Source: Eleginops maclovinus
Lineage: Eukaryota > Chordata > Actinopteri > Perciformes > Eleginopidae
DNA: 64,000 nucleotides
NCBI RefSeq assembly: GCF_036324505.1
Contig: NC_086362.1
Location: 13,970,453-14,034,452, forward strand
Direction: 5' to 3'
Positions 26,597-38,208 of this stretch are shown piece by piece; the stretch's first letter is position 1, and each line of letters starts with the position of its first letter. A program made the position numbers and the translations under genes. The notes under the pieces are model-generated. The model ran no database searches, was not told where the DNA came from, and worked only from the letters and a program-made list of their open reading frames with translations.

Positions 26597-27488
26597 TCTA
26601 TTTACATTTTTGTGTTTGTAAAAAATATTTACTGTACATCTAAGAATGTATGTCTAGAGTGTGTGTTGGTTATATTTTAAGATTGGTAATTTTAAGGTGT
26701 TTAACTACTATTTGAGTAAAACCAACTGTTACAACCACCAGTTAGCCTAAGTCTGAGGTTTGATAGCTCTAGTGTTGACTGTTGTTCCTTGCTCTTGTAC
26801 TTTTGTGCCTCTTATGGCATTGCGCTTAAACACTTTCCTGAACAGGGACTTTATATAAATATATATATTGTATTTATTATTATATATATTTTGTATATTT
26901 TGTTTTTAGATACTTTTATTTATCCTAAATCTTGAAAAGTCATGTTAAGTCAAGTACTTTTGCAATTAACTTTTAGACTGTTTAATCAGAATCCTTTTAT
27001 GTGCCATTGTAGGCGATGGCCTACTAGGAATTTGCTATGGGCAAATCAGTACAAGGCACTTAAGGTAATCAATAAACACAATAGAACAATAATACAAACA
27101 AGAGATTCTGTATCTACACTGTTGACATCAAAGTGATTCAGATACGGAAGCATATACTGCACTGCAGATACTGTACATTTCTCCTTCAGAATGCTACTAC
27201 AACAGTATTATACTGTGGTAATGTGGGTGCATGGTTTTTGATCAGTGTAGCCCGCTGAGACACACTTGTTGATTTTTCTTTAAAAAGTTCACTTTAAGTT
27301 TCTTTAATTTAACTAGTAGAGAAAAGCATGAAAGACAACTCTATATGAATTCTATAAATTGAAAATGACACAATCAACATATTCACAAACAAATCAGAAA
27401 TGGTAAACATGGTACAAACGGACTGGTAATACATTAAACATACAAACCAACATGCAAGTTGGCAGCCTTAGTCTTTCCTTCGCTACCT
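26597..27488. other. AT-rich spacer between convergent pseudogenes
   Basis: I see no gene or clear repeat. The stretch lies between the MITE and the 3' end of the integrase-like pseudogene. Confidence 0.4.
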
Positions 27489-28804
27489 CTATCTCTCATT
27501 GTTTAGAAGTGTAGTCAAATCTTCTGTAGAAATGTAGGAAATGTAGAGGTCAATTGCCGTGAATGCATCCACAGGAACATGGAGATTGTTTTGTGCCGTT
27601 ATGTAGGTGCACAGAGTGAATACATCCTCATCACAAGCTATGTCACGGCGGTGGATACCGTCAGCGTCACAGCTGGTACGATCTTCCTCCAACACCTGAC
27701 ACAAATAGTTGCCTGTGCCAGATAGTTCAGGTATGTTTTACATGACATCAGGCCGACCATGGGGACCATGTTCATTCCTTGATGGGCGGATCAGGTTGCT
27801 GTTCCAGGTCTCCTTAGTTGAATCCAATTCATCCTGCGGAGGTGAAAAGAGTAGAAATGACCAAATCACAGTTATTGTTGTATTTAGGTCTGAAAACCAG
27901 TTAACAAACAAATGTTTTTTGTTAATTTAGATAATCATATGCCTGTGGTGGAGTAGGCTCGGCATGTCTATGTCACATGTCACACCATCTATTGTTGAAA
28001 CCACTTGCCTGTATCAAACCGAGGAAGCAGAATAAGATAAGGTTCTTGTCCAAGAAGTCCCCATCAAATTCACCTTCATCTTTAAGCCTGTGTCGATGTT
28101 CGGGCCAAAACTCCACACACTCTTTACGTAGAAAGCCCCACCAGCTGTCTATTCTTTGCTTGCTTGTGCTTTTGCCATAAATAAAGCTTCTGTCACCCCC
28201 ATGAGCGTCATCATCATTGCGACGTAGTTACCGTTGCATATCCCATATAGTGCTGTTTTCCGTCCCGATATCTGTCCTCAGGATACGGGCGTATCCATCT
28301 AGCTCCACTACTGTCTCAAGGAAATAACCTCCTATAACTTTGGGGTCACTGCTGGTACAGTATGCATTCAACCATAGTTTTCTTCTTGAGAACCCGTCAA
28401 TAGCTCCATTGAGGCCTTTACCGAATGGCTTTTAAATGTCATATGAATCAACATGCCATACAAAATTGGGCCCTTTTGAAAAGTATGCTCATCTATTCAA
28501 TCTTCTACTTTTTTCGGATTTCTGTGCCCTCTGGGTCAAGTGTGGATAGAATTAGGTGAACTTCTTCTTTATGTATATGTAATCCCCTATCTTTGCATTT
28601 AGTGTACATCCACCTGTAGCCCTGCAGAGCCCCAGATCCTTGGAGCTCCTCCCTTATTAACTGAATAGCTTCTGCTAAATCATCAAAATGTTTTCGGCGA
28701 AACAGTCCATTCTTCTTCAGGATTTGTTTTAGAGTTTTCAAGCTGAGAACAATCCTTTGTTTTGCACTCAAAATATAGAGAATATTCTTGTATTTCAGGC
28801 CCAA
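27489..28804 (-). pseudogene. Decayed integrase-core (rve-type) gene of a multi-copy fish family
   Basis: Minus-strand reading from 28804 gives GLKYKNILYILSAKQRIVLS, KTLKQILKKNGLFRRK, LQGYRWMYTK and EEVHLILSTLDPEG. In a shifted frame it gives FSKGPNFVWHVDSYD, DGFSRRKLWLN, SDPKVIGGYF, ILRTDIGTEN and KQRIDSWWGFLRKECVEFW. The HVDSYD and RTDIGTEN aspartates fit the first two residues of a DDE integrase core. The third, expected as Glu in RIE-WW, is Asp here. The last exon (27489-27833) reads DELDSTKETWNSNLIRPSRN to LLNNER. An intron of about 175 bp has a GC donor at 28008. Breaks are a frameshift near 28507, at least two internal stops before 28200 and one in the last exon near 27725. It is a relic of an integrase-like transposon protein, convergent with the HECT-like pseudogene. 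Confidence 0.65.
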
Positions 28805-29896
28805 GATAAAGGTATATTTCTATATTAACTCCAGCTTATCCATGTGAGGAGGAAAGATGACAGCTGATGAGAGGTTGGGGTGGAGGTAGTTGATTCATCG
28901 TCGTTCAAACATTGCCTGGGGAGAAACACAAACAAGGAGAAAGATTAATAACAATACAATTGGTTTAGATGTCTGTGCCTATTAAGTATGGTGGTGTTTT
29001 TATTGACATGTCCATGAACAAATGGTAACCATAACCCACTTGTGGTCAGCTGTGTGATCCCAGCAAATATAAGCAAACAAAACACACGCTTCCGGTTTTC
29101 GCCATTTAGACTACTTGTCAAAATAATAGGCAAACTAAAAACCTATTTTAAAATCTAGATTCCAAATCAAATCCCATTCCAGCTAAGTATATTATGTGCT
29201 GAAATAATAATGGTAATAGACCTTCATACACAGATGTTTTAAATAGCTGGGTCATTATCATTATAAAGTGCCTTTCAAGGTCCCAGTCAGAAACACACAT
29301 TTATTTTCAATTTAATGCAAAATAATGATGTTTAGAGTTTGTATTTCAAATGTATAATCATTAAGACATACATCTATACTATATTTACCATCTTAGAGTT
29401 ATTTTGTATTCATTTGTACCATTTTTTTAAGTGTGTGTAAGCGATTTTGCCATGTCCCTCACACAATAGTGGGAGCAACTATAAGTATAATAAAGTCATT
29501 AAATTAAACAAAATTAAAATGATTTTTTATGGTCTTATTATTATTGACAAGAACTTTCATAAATGGGTAATTCTAGTAGTCTTCAACAAATATTTAATAT
29601 AAATATTAAGTATTTAATACATGTCCCTCAAATCAGTGTCCACCCTGTCATTATGTTGTAACTGGCCCTTTAATGCGGTAGCTGATGTCATCGGTGACAT
29701 CATGACCACCATTTTGACACTCTTCAGTGATGGTTGACACACATGACCCCTTATCAGTAAGTATTTACACCTTAATTTCACAATTTTCTTCATATTGTCT
29801 TTCTTGTTGCAAGGTGTCGAGCTTAACATGTCAGGGGGGACAGGTGGATAGTTTTTTGACTATAATGACAATAATAACGTCATAAAATAACATTAT
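28805..29896. other. AT-rich flank left of the LTR retrotransposon
   Basis: No coding sequence was recognised. The last few hundred bases contain GATGTCATCGGTGACATCAT, a near palindrome. They may be the 5' flank or promoter of the gene starting at 40277, since the retrotransposon inserted between them. That link is inference. Confidence 0.35.
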
Positions 29897-30237
29897 TGTG
29901 ACGCCCTGCCCCTCTCTCTGCCCATTGGTTGTGGGACTTCCCTGGGTGGAGATTGGGACAGGGCGTCAGGCCAATTGGCCACACCTGTGGGGGTATAGGG
30001 ATCCAGAGTTTTAAGGGCTGGGTAGCCATGTGTTCAGTGGTCTCTTTGCTGCTTCTAGGCTGAGCTTTGGGCTCAGTCTTCCACTCGCCATGTGGTCTTA
30101 AGTATAATTTCTTTTGTTTAAGTATAATCATTTATGTTTACTTTAACCAGTAAAAATGAGTTACTAATAAATTAGTTTTTGTTTATTTCATGTGTGGACT
30201 CCCTTTATTTTGCCACTACCTGACCCGGTGTGTGACA
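29897..30237 (+). repeat. 5' LTR, 341 bp
   Basis: It starts TGTGACGCCC and ends GTGTGTGACA, giving the usual TG...CA ends. The segment 29970-30237 is, as far as I can read, identical over 268 bases to the 3' LTR remnant. AATAAA-like signals occur in its last third (ACTAATAAATTAG). Confidence 0.92.
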
Positions 30238-30239
30238 AA

Positions 30240-30257
30240 ATAGGGGCTCGTCCGATT
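30240..30257 (+). other. Candidate primer binding site (tRNA-Pro-like)
   Basis: Directly after the 5' LTR comes ATAGGGGCTCGTCCGATT. The core GGGGCTCGTCCG matches the complement of the tRNA-Pro 3' end used as primer by many LTR elements. Some positions differ, so the primer identity is tentative. Confidence 0.55.
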
Positions 30258-31049
30258 GTTAAGTTCATTTCGTAGACAATTGTAAGTATCTTTAGTTTGG
30301 TAAGGGTCATTTGGTCAAATTCAGCCTGGTTGGTCTGAATATGGTTTGTGTGCTGGCATTTGCTTTGTGTTCCTGTTAGGAATTGTAGTTTTGCTTTAGT
30401 AAGTTGTTTGGTTTCAAAGGATTGATTGGCTTATTGGTAGCACCTGTTGAAGCCAATTCAGTGGCTGCCAGTGTTGGGAGTTCCACATGTGACTTGTCAT
30501 TTGGATTTCAGTTTTAGGAGGGAGTTGGTCGGTGAAGTTTGGAAGTAGTAGAGCATTGTATCCTTACGTTTTGTTTTTTGCTTAAAGGTTAATGTTTTGG
30601 TTGTAATCAATAAAATAAAGGTTGGAACTTTGAGTTTGGTTATTGGGGACAGTCTTGTAATGTGGTATGGAACCATGAATCCCCTGTGAGGCTAAGAAGA
30701 CTGGTTTCCAATAGGGGGACTGGTCTTGGGGAATTTTAGTGTGGCTGCAAAAGTGGGTAGAGCGGTTGTCTCGGGAGCACATCCACGGTGTAAGAGAGGG
30801 TCGCTGGTAACAGTTGCCTTTTTCTTCCCAGTGGGCTAAAGTGCATAAATACCCCCCATCAGTAGCGGCACGAAGACTAGGGATGGAGCTAAGGTAGTTA
30901 TGGGGTCGCTAATGTCTTAGTTAGTCAGGGCTGGGGAGGTTCCATTTTGGTTTGGCTGTCCCAGACTTTGTTAGTGGTTCCAGCTGATATTGTTTTTGTT
31001 TTTTTCTTTCTCCTATTCTATTTTGTCTGTGAGTGTAGTTAGTCCAGGT

Positions 31050-33592
31050 ATGGCATCTACAGTGGGTAAATTTGTTGACTCACCGTCAGTAGCACTACTG
31101 AATCAGTGTACTAAAGACCAGTTACTGCTAATTGCTGAGAGATATGAGATTGAGATATTGGATAAAAAGTTAAAGGAGTCTGTTAAGGGAAGTTTGATGG
31201 CAGGTTTGCTGGAACAGAGAATTATTCAACCCGTTGGGGGGACTCAGTCTTCGGCGTCTGCAGGTACTGTTTTGAGTTTTGAACAGCAAAAGGAACTTTT
31301 GTTGTTAAAGCAATCTCATGAATTACAGCTACAAGTACAACTTCAGAATATCAAACAGCAAAATGACTTGGCTTTGGAAGAGATGAAGCAAAAAACTGAG
31401 TTAGTTAGGTTAGAGCTACAGAATAAAAAGCTGAACTTAATTCAACAGGGTATATTGCCAGGTTCGGCGGATAGTGACAACCCTGTGTTTCAGTCTGGTG
31501 CACCAGTGGCATCTTTTGATATATTCAATAATTTGCGCTTGCTTCCAAAATTCAATGAAAAAGACCCTGATTCATTCTTTTCATTATTTGAGCGAATAGC
31601 GGAGTCGAGGAAATGGCCGGAGGGTGATCAGGCGTTAATGTTACAATGCGTCCTGACCGGTAGAGCCCAGGAGGCGTACTCAACTTTGAGTACTGCTGAT
31701 TGTAAAGTGTACAAGCGAGTTAAGTCTGCGGTGCTTAAAGCATATGAGTTGGTGCCTGAGGCGTACCGACAGCGGTTCCGTGGTTGGAAAAGAGGAGATA
31801 AACAGTCTCATGTGGAGTTTGTGCGAGATCTGACAGCCCATTTTGGTCGTTGGTGTGCAGCGTCTGAGGTGGACACGTTTGAGAAACTGTGCGACCTGGT
31901 AATATTAGAACAGTTTAAAAACTCTGTACCTAAAAATGTGGCTACTTACCTCACAGAGAATAAAGTAGGTACTCCTGGTCAGGCGGCCGTGTTGGCCGAT
32001 GAGTACGTGTTGATTCATAAAAGCAATTTCAATGCGGTAAGTTCAGATAATGTGCGCAGAGAGAGTTATGGTCATCAAAAAGGTGCATCAGACTCTTATG
32101 CTAGGAGTGAGCATGGCATGCGAGAAAGGCAGGCAGAAGGTAGAACGTGTAATTACTGTAAAGGCAGTGGGCATTGGAAGAGTGAGTGTCCAGTCCTCAA
32201 ATCAAAAAATAAATTCTCTGGTACGCAAGTAAGACCAGCGGCTTTGGCCAGTTCACTCAGCCCAGCGGTAGTGGTTGAGGAGCAGGTTGAAGCCAGGCAG
32301 CAGAAGAGCATGGAGGATTTTGGACCATTCATTTCTGAGGGTTTGGTCTCTTTGCCGGGTAGTGTTGAACAGGTGCCAGTAAAGATACTGCGGGATACCG
32401 GCTCATTGGACTCATTTGTGTGCAAGTCTGTCTTACCCTTCTCGTCGGAGACTGACACAGGAGACTTTGTGCTGGTCAGAGGAATGGGGATGGTGGTGTT
32501 CCCTGCACCTGTGCATAGGCTGTGTCTTGACTCAGGTTTGGTGAAGGGAGATGTTGAGATGGGTGTGCGCACTGAGTTGCCAGTGGATGGGGTGGACATA
32601 ATTCTGGGGAACGGTCTTGCTGGGGCGCAGGTGTGGGCTGATGGTCCTCCTCCCAATATAGTCACTAAAAGTGTGCCTGGTCAAGGTCAACCAGACAGTG
32701 TATCAGATGTTGCAGTTGTGTATCCAGTCTGTGCTGTGACGCGTGCCATGACCACTGCGTGTGACGCACAGAGTCTTGCTACCAAAAAGTCAGAGTTGGA
32801 ACCTGCTGAAGTTTGTGTGACTTTGCCTGATCAGTTTAAGTCTATGTCACGATCTGAGTTGGTTGAAGAACAGGAAAATGATGATAGTTTAAAAGAACTG
32901 TTTGACAAAGCACTTTCGCTTGGTGAGATACTTAGTTCTGCTCACGGCTATTTTATTCAGGGAGGCTTATTGTTTAGGAAATGGGTGCCTCATGGAGAAG
33001 CTTTTGTTGGGGAACCTGTTTTTCAGTTTGTAGTGCCGAGTAGGTTTCGGGACTTGGTGTTGCAAACTTGTCATGATAATGTAGCTGGGCATCCAGGGGT
33101 AAAGAAAACATATGACCGGGTGTTGCGGTACTGTTTTTGGCCCCGCCTGAAGCGTGATGTCTCAGCATATGTCAAAACGTGTCATACATGTCAGTTAACC
33201 GGCAAGCCAAACCAGTCAATCAGACCGGCTCCACTTTGTCCAATTCCTGTGGTTGAGCAGCCATTTGCACATTTGATTATTGACTGTGTCGGGCCGTTGC
33301 CTTGTTCAAAACTAGGTCATAATTATTTGCTGACTGTCATGTGCCAGGTAACCAGGTATCCAGCGGCGTATCCACTCCGAAATATATCTACTAAATCAGT
33401 GGTGAAAGCTTTGACACAGTTCATTTCGGTGTTTGGGATTCCCAAAATTATTCAGAGCGATCAAGGCTCGAATTTTACATCCGGAATGTTTGCCGAAATA
33501 CTGCAGCAGCTTCACATTAAGCATAATAAAGCTTCGGCTTATCATGCGCAATCACAGGGCGCCCTAGAGCGTTTTCATCAAACGCTGAAGTC
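31050..33592 (+). pseudogene. Gmr1-like Gag-protease-integrase (5' part of polyprotein)
   Basis: The frame is open from 30990. The ATG at 31050 (MASTVGKFVDSP) is the likelier start because the 20 residues before it are hydrophobic and low-complexity. In order it holds a coiled coil (LLLLKQSHELQLQVQLQNIK); a SCAN-like capsid domain at about 31755-32025 (VPEAYRQRFRGWKRG to QAAVLADEY); a zinc knuckle CNYCKGSGHWKSEC (CX2CX4HX4C); protease motif LRDTGS; integrase zinc-binding H-H-C-C (GHPGVKKTYD to KTCHTC); and core aspartates in IIDCVG and SDQGSN with the Glu in GALERFH. The hAT at 33593 interrupts it within integrase. Removing the hAT and one 8-bp duplication keeps the frame, so the interruption is purely insertional. 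Confidence 0.88.
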
Positions 33593-36500
33593 CAGGGCCG
33601 GGGTGGGCCATTTTCTCAGTCTGGGAATTTAATTCAAATTCAGGCCACTCTGATATGGAGGAGGAATTTGAGTCCATAAAAAGATAAAACAAACAAAAAA
33701 CAATTCTCTCTCAATGCTTTTTATTTGTTTTAAACAAAGGTATATAATACTTTGCGTCACTTTAACAATATATAATTCAAATTCAAATAAAATAAAGATA
33801 ATGATAAAGAAGAAAAGTTATTTCACAAATCAAACTGCACATACTGTATTTAAGATTAAAACAGCAAAAGTTTCCTCAGCAAAGTGCTTGTCTTTGCGAA
33901 TTCGTTAATGACAGTGTCATTGTCAATGGACATCAAAATGTCCTTTTCAACACACATGAGCATAAATGCATCAAGGAGTTCCTGCGACATTGAGCTTCGT
34001 AGCCTGGTTTTCACACATTTTAAGGCAGAGAAGCTCCGCTCGCATGCAACCTGGGTGGTTGAAAGAGTCAAGAGAAACTTATAAGCCAACCCGATTACAT
34101 GGTAAGCATCTGTGAGGAGGTTACATTGTGTGAGGATCAAGTACGCAGATAGCACAGTTTTTGCAAGAAGAGCATGTCCTGCTCTCCAGCTCAAATTCTG
34201 GCTCCATGTATGAAATTCCACTACCCTCCTCATCAGTCTGTGTGACCTCTCTTCCTGTCCTGACCACATAATCCTCCAGAGGAGACTTTTTCAGTCTCTC
34301 CCACTGGGATGCCAGGCTATACAGCTCGTCATGCAACCTGCTGACAGTCGCTCTGTCATCAAACCTCAATACACACTTGCTTAACTCTTGCAGTGCTGTA
34401 CTGGGGATTCCGTTTTCCCTCAACTCAGCAAAGTTGTTTGGGTCAAGGCAAGCAAAATCTGAGGCAAGTGTTGCATTGGCTGCAAACCTCCTGTTGATAC
34501 TGCCAGCAACTGTGTCCAGAATAACATTATGGACCTTGACCTCAAATGCAGTATAAGGTGAGACTGGTGGGTCATCTTCCTGGAGCTCTCCTGGCATTCT
34601 TTTCTTTTTTCTGAGTCGTTTTTCTGGGAGAGAACTCTCCACAACAAGTTCACTGTCTGCCTCTTCCAGTTTCTTGTTGGCCCAACTCACAAACACATCA
34701 GCTGCTCCTTTAACTCCCTCAAAGTCCCTGGCAAATGTTTTGAGGCTTTCCTCTGTCCCCTCAACCAAACGCTGAGCTGACAAAATATTCATCCCATGTG
34801 TCTGTAAATACTTGGATAGAGGGGAGGTGTGCCTGAAGATGCGGAGGAAAATCTGGGCTGTGAGTATAACCTCATATCTCAAAAGGGTTTCCACATGCCC
34901 CTTTGCTTTGGCCCTGACCACTGACTTCATAGTGTCATCCGCTTCAATTGCCACCAGGGTCAACAAGAGGTCAACATAGAGAGCATCCCTTGGATCGCCA
35001 AAGCTCCCAAACACTGTTGTAAGGGCCTGATCCTTAGCCCACCACCTTGTAGCTCCTATTGGAGCCAATTTCCGGTGACGTCTGTCCTCACTCATCTCCT
35101 CCCACTTTTGCATGCGTTTCCACGACTCCTTCAGAAACACTGCCACATCATTCAGAATGGAAAAAAGTGATGTGCTTTCAACCACACTGCCTGTTGTGTC
35201 TGTCAGAACAAGATTTAACACATGGGCATAACACCACATGTGAATCTGTGTAGGAGCCAGTTCAGAGAGCAATGCTGAGAACCCCTGATATTGGCCTTGC
35301 ATATTGGCAGCACCATCAGTGGAGTTGCCCACACATGTGCCAATATCAATGCTGAGATCATCCAAAGTCTGTTTCAACAGGTCAGTGAAATGCTGCCCTG
35401 TGGACTTCTCACAATCCACCACAGCAACCAGTCGCTCATGAATCACATCTGTCACATACCTTAGTATGACAGAACATTGGTCTGTGGATGACACATCCTG
35501 AGTAGTGTCTATCTGTACCGAAAACATGCCTGCCTCTCTGACCTCATCAGCGATTCTGCGTTTTATCAGCATTTTGAGTACATCCACCACTTTGTTGACT
35601 ATGTCCTTGGAAAAAAGTGTCACAAGAGACCCTCTTCCTTTTCCCCCACTGTCATGGTGAATTTTGCTTTGCTCAATGCAACTGCTAATGTGTTGCTGAA
35701 GACAGGGATCATATCGGCCCAAAAGCAGTAGCAACTCTAAAAAGTTGCCATGATTGACTGCAGTGTTTTCTAGGGTGTAAGCAGCCTCTGCCTTATCCCC
35801 TCGATAACTAAGACCACATTTTCCAATGACTTCAACCACATCAACAATGCGTTCCATTACCTGGCGCTTCTGTTTAACTTTCTCATGATGTAAAGACATC
35901 TGTTTGCCTGCCAAAAGGCTGTTTACATTTGCATCTTTAGCCATCAGAAAGTAAGCATCTGCACAATTCCTATGTATCTTACTTTGTTCATGCTCTTCAA
36001 TGCGCTGATGGATATGTTTCCATGCCTTCATACCACCCTTAATGAAGGGATTGTTTGTTTTAGCAGGTGGCGCAAATGCCAAACAAACAGAACAGTACAG
36101 TGATTCTGTTTTGTCACTGAAAGTCAACCATTTGCGGTTGGTGCCTTGTTTGTTGTAGAACACTTTGGCTACAGGGGGTGTTGTGGGCTGCTGAGGATGG
36201 AAACTAAAAAACATTTGTAGGTCTTGTCTCTGAGGACGAGAAAAATAATCAAATGCCTCCTCATCTATGCTATTGGCTGCCTGTGAGATCTCCTGCTGCA
36301 CTCCTGCTGTTTCTAAGGTTCCTCGAGCCTCCCTCTCAGCATCTGACTCTCCTATATTATAGCAATTAGTCACATAGACAATTATTGATTAATTATTGAT
36401 TGAAGTGATTACTTATTTCATTTGGGCTTATTTTGATGCATTTCAAGTAATTAGTTCGTTTTAAATCCTGCTACCTGTTTCCTCTGTGGTCCTGGCCTCT

Positions 36501-38208
36501 CCATGCCTACTGCATTCTCCTTCAGACTGCACCTGATCCTCTGAGGCTACAGAAAATGTTCATTAAGAGTTGTCTATGTTGCTAGAAAACATGACACACT
36601 TTATTTATCCTTTTATTCACTGATTAATTCATTTATTTATTTACTGTAATTGTGGTTGTGTTAAATGATTTGCATGATTTAGTCTACCACCCTACCATGG
36701 TTTTCTTCTCTATGCCAATATTTTACATCACAAATGTCTATCTTGACTAACTACAGTATCTTCCTCTACCTGGCCCTTCAGTAGTCGTGCCCTCCTTGGG
36801 ATCATCAGTAGCACTGGAAGTGGTCTGCTGAGCTGTTGCTAGAAAACAATCGATAACAATAAAAACATATATTTAATAGTGAGTTGATAACCACAGTGTG
36901 CGCGCCTCTGTGGAAATGCACGATATGACGGCGAGACGAAATAGGTTACAGTTGCAGAGGAGATAAGCGTGACAGCACATTTGAAACTGTTTGTCAAAAA
37001 ATGGAAAAATGGAATGTAAAGCAAGTGTTCGGTTCGTTTACACACAGCAAGCACGGGACGTGAACATCTCTGCATCTGCATTCGTGCTCAGTCCGAAATG
37101 GATAGAAATCGACAAAAAAACAGATTCTTCCTTTCACATCAAAGCGTCGTGCCCGCGCGGTGTCCGGATAAGTGCTCATTGCAACTTGAAAATAGAACAG
37201 TCTATTCCCTGCACGGGTCTGAGCGGGCTCAGCTCACATTATAATAAATGGGAGGGGAAGGCTTGAACATGAAACATGATGCTGATTCCCGCAGATAGAA
37301 CGCGCGTGCAGACTCTCCAGTAATTAAAAAAGGCAACTAAACACCCCAACGTGCTCGCGCTGCCCCTGTTCCTGCACACGCGAACCATGTACAATATTTG
37401 CATACAGCACTTCTAAATAATTATATTTATTTTAATTGCATGTTTGAGATGCATTTAATAACAAATATCAAACAACAAATGTGATCGTCCCTATTTAATA
37501 TTGCGTTAGTAACCACATGTGCGCGCCTGTGGGAATGCAGGCTACAGTTGATGAGGAGATACAGTGTGATAAAGCGTTAAGCAATTGTTCATCAGAACTG
37601 GAATGTAAAGAAAGTGTTCGGTTCTTCTTTGAATATAGGAATACACTTCTAAATCATATAAATTGTGAGATTTTACATATTTAACAACAAAAGCAGTCAG
37701 ATGACAGTTGAGTTGACATTGCAAACGTTCGCCACGTTATAGCCTATTTGATCAAATTCACAACCAGGCCTATTATCCATATCTCTCAGTAACCTACCAG
37801 CTTGTCTTGAGAACATATCTGTCAATTTGGCACATTTGGCTGCCACCTCCTGTCTTTTTTTAAGCTTAGCCCTCTCCGTTCCACCTGGCCTCTTTCTACC
37901 CTCCATCACTGACGCGCTCTGTTTCGCGCCGTTGTTATTTAAAAGACGAGCCGTGGGCCAAACCATCTGAAACATTTGGGAGGAGAGAATTCCCTTACAT
38001 GGTAGAACCTATTTAATCTGCTGTGATGCAGCAGGCGGCTGCGCTGCTATGGTGAATTTATGCAGACTACAGTTGAATTGATATTAATGCAAAAATAAGA
38101 TAAGTGACAAAAATTAGTTACAACTATTTTCCCCATGGGCCAATCAGGCCAGGTCGATGGTTTGGGCCGGGAAAGGTCCCGGATAATACCATTGCCACCC
38201 CGGCATTG
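33593..38208 (-). mobile_element. hAT DNA transposon (TTF/ZMYM1-like transposase), 4616 bp, nested in the retrotransposon
   Basis: The ends are CAGGGCCGGGGTGG and the inverted CAATGCCGGGGTGG, matching at 12 of 14 positions. An exact 8-bp target duplication, CTGAAGTC, lies at 33585-33592 and 38209-38216; eight bases is diagnostic of hAT. The transposase gene is on the minus strand in four exons. The insertion splits the integrase reading frame of the host retrotransposon cleanly. Confidence 0.93.
33856..37906 (-). pseudogene. hAT transposase, TTF-type zinc finger (4 exons, one frameshift)
   Basis: Exons are 37798-37906 (ATG, MEGRKRPGGTERAKLKKRQE), 36770-36838, 36475-36546 and 36351 leftward. 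All introns have GT-AG ends and all junctions are phase 1. The large exon holds a TTF-type zinc finger (KWLTFSDKTESLYCSVCLAF), a DUF4371-like RNase H fold with QIDTTQDVS and GNSTDGAANMQG aspartates, and WCYAHVLNLVL. The dimerisation region (TQVACERSFSALKCVKTRLR) is in another frame. A one-step frameshift near 34130-34140 ends the main frame at 34121, while the other frame runs to 33856. Related fish proteins are often annotated as zinc finger MYM-type 1-like. Loss of the in-frame C-terminus should abolish dimerisation, so this copy is probably inactive unless the shift is an assembly error. Confidence 0.87.
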
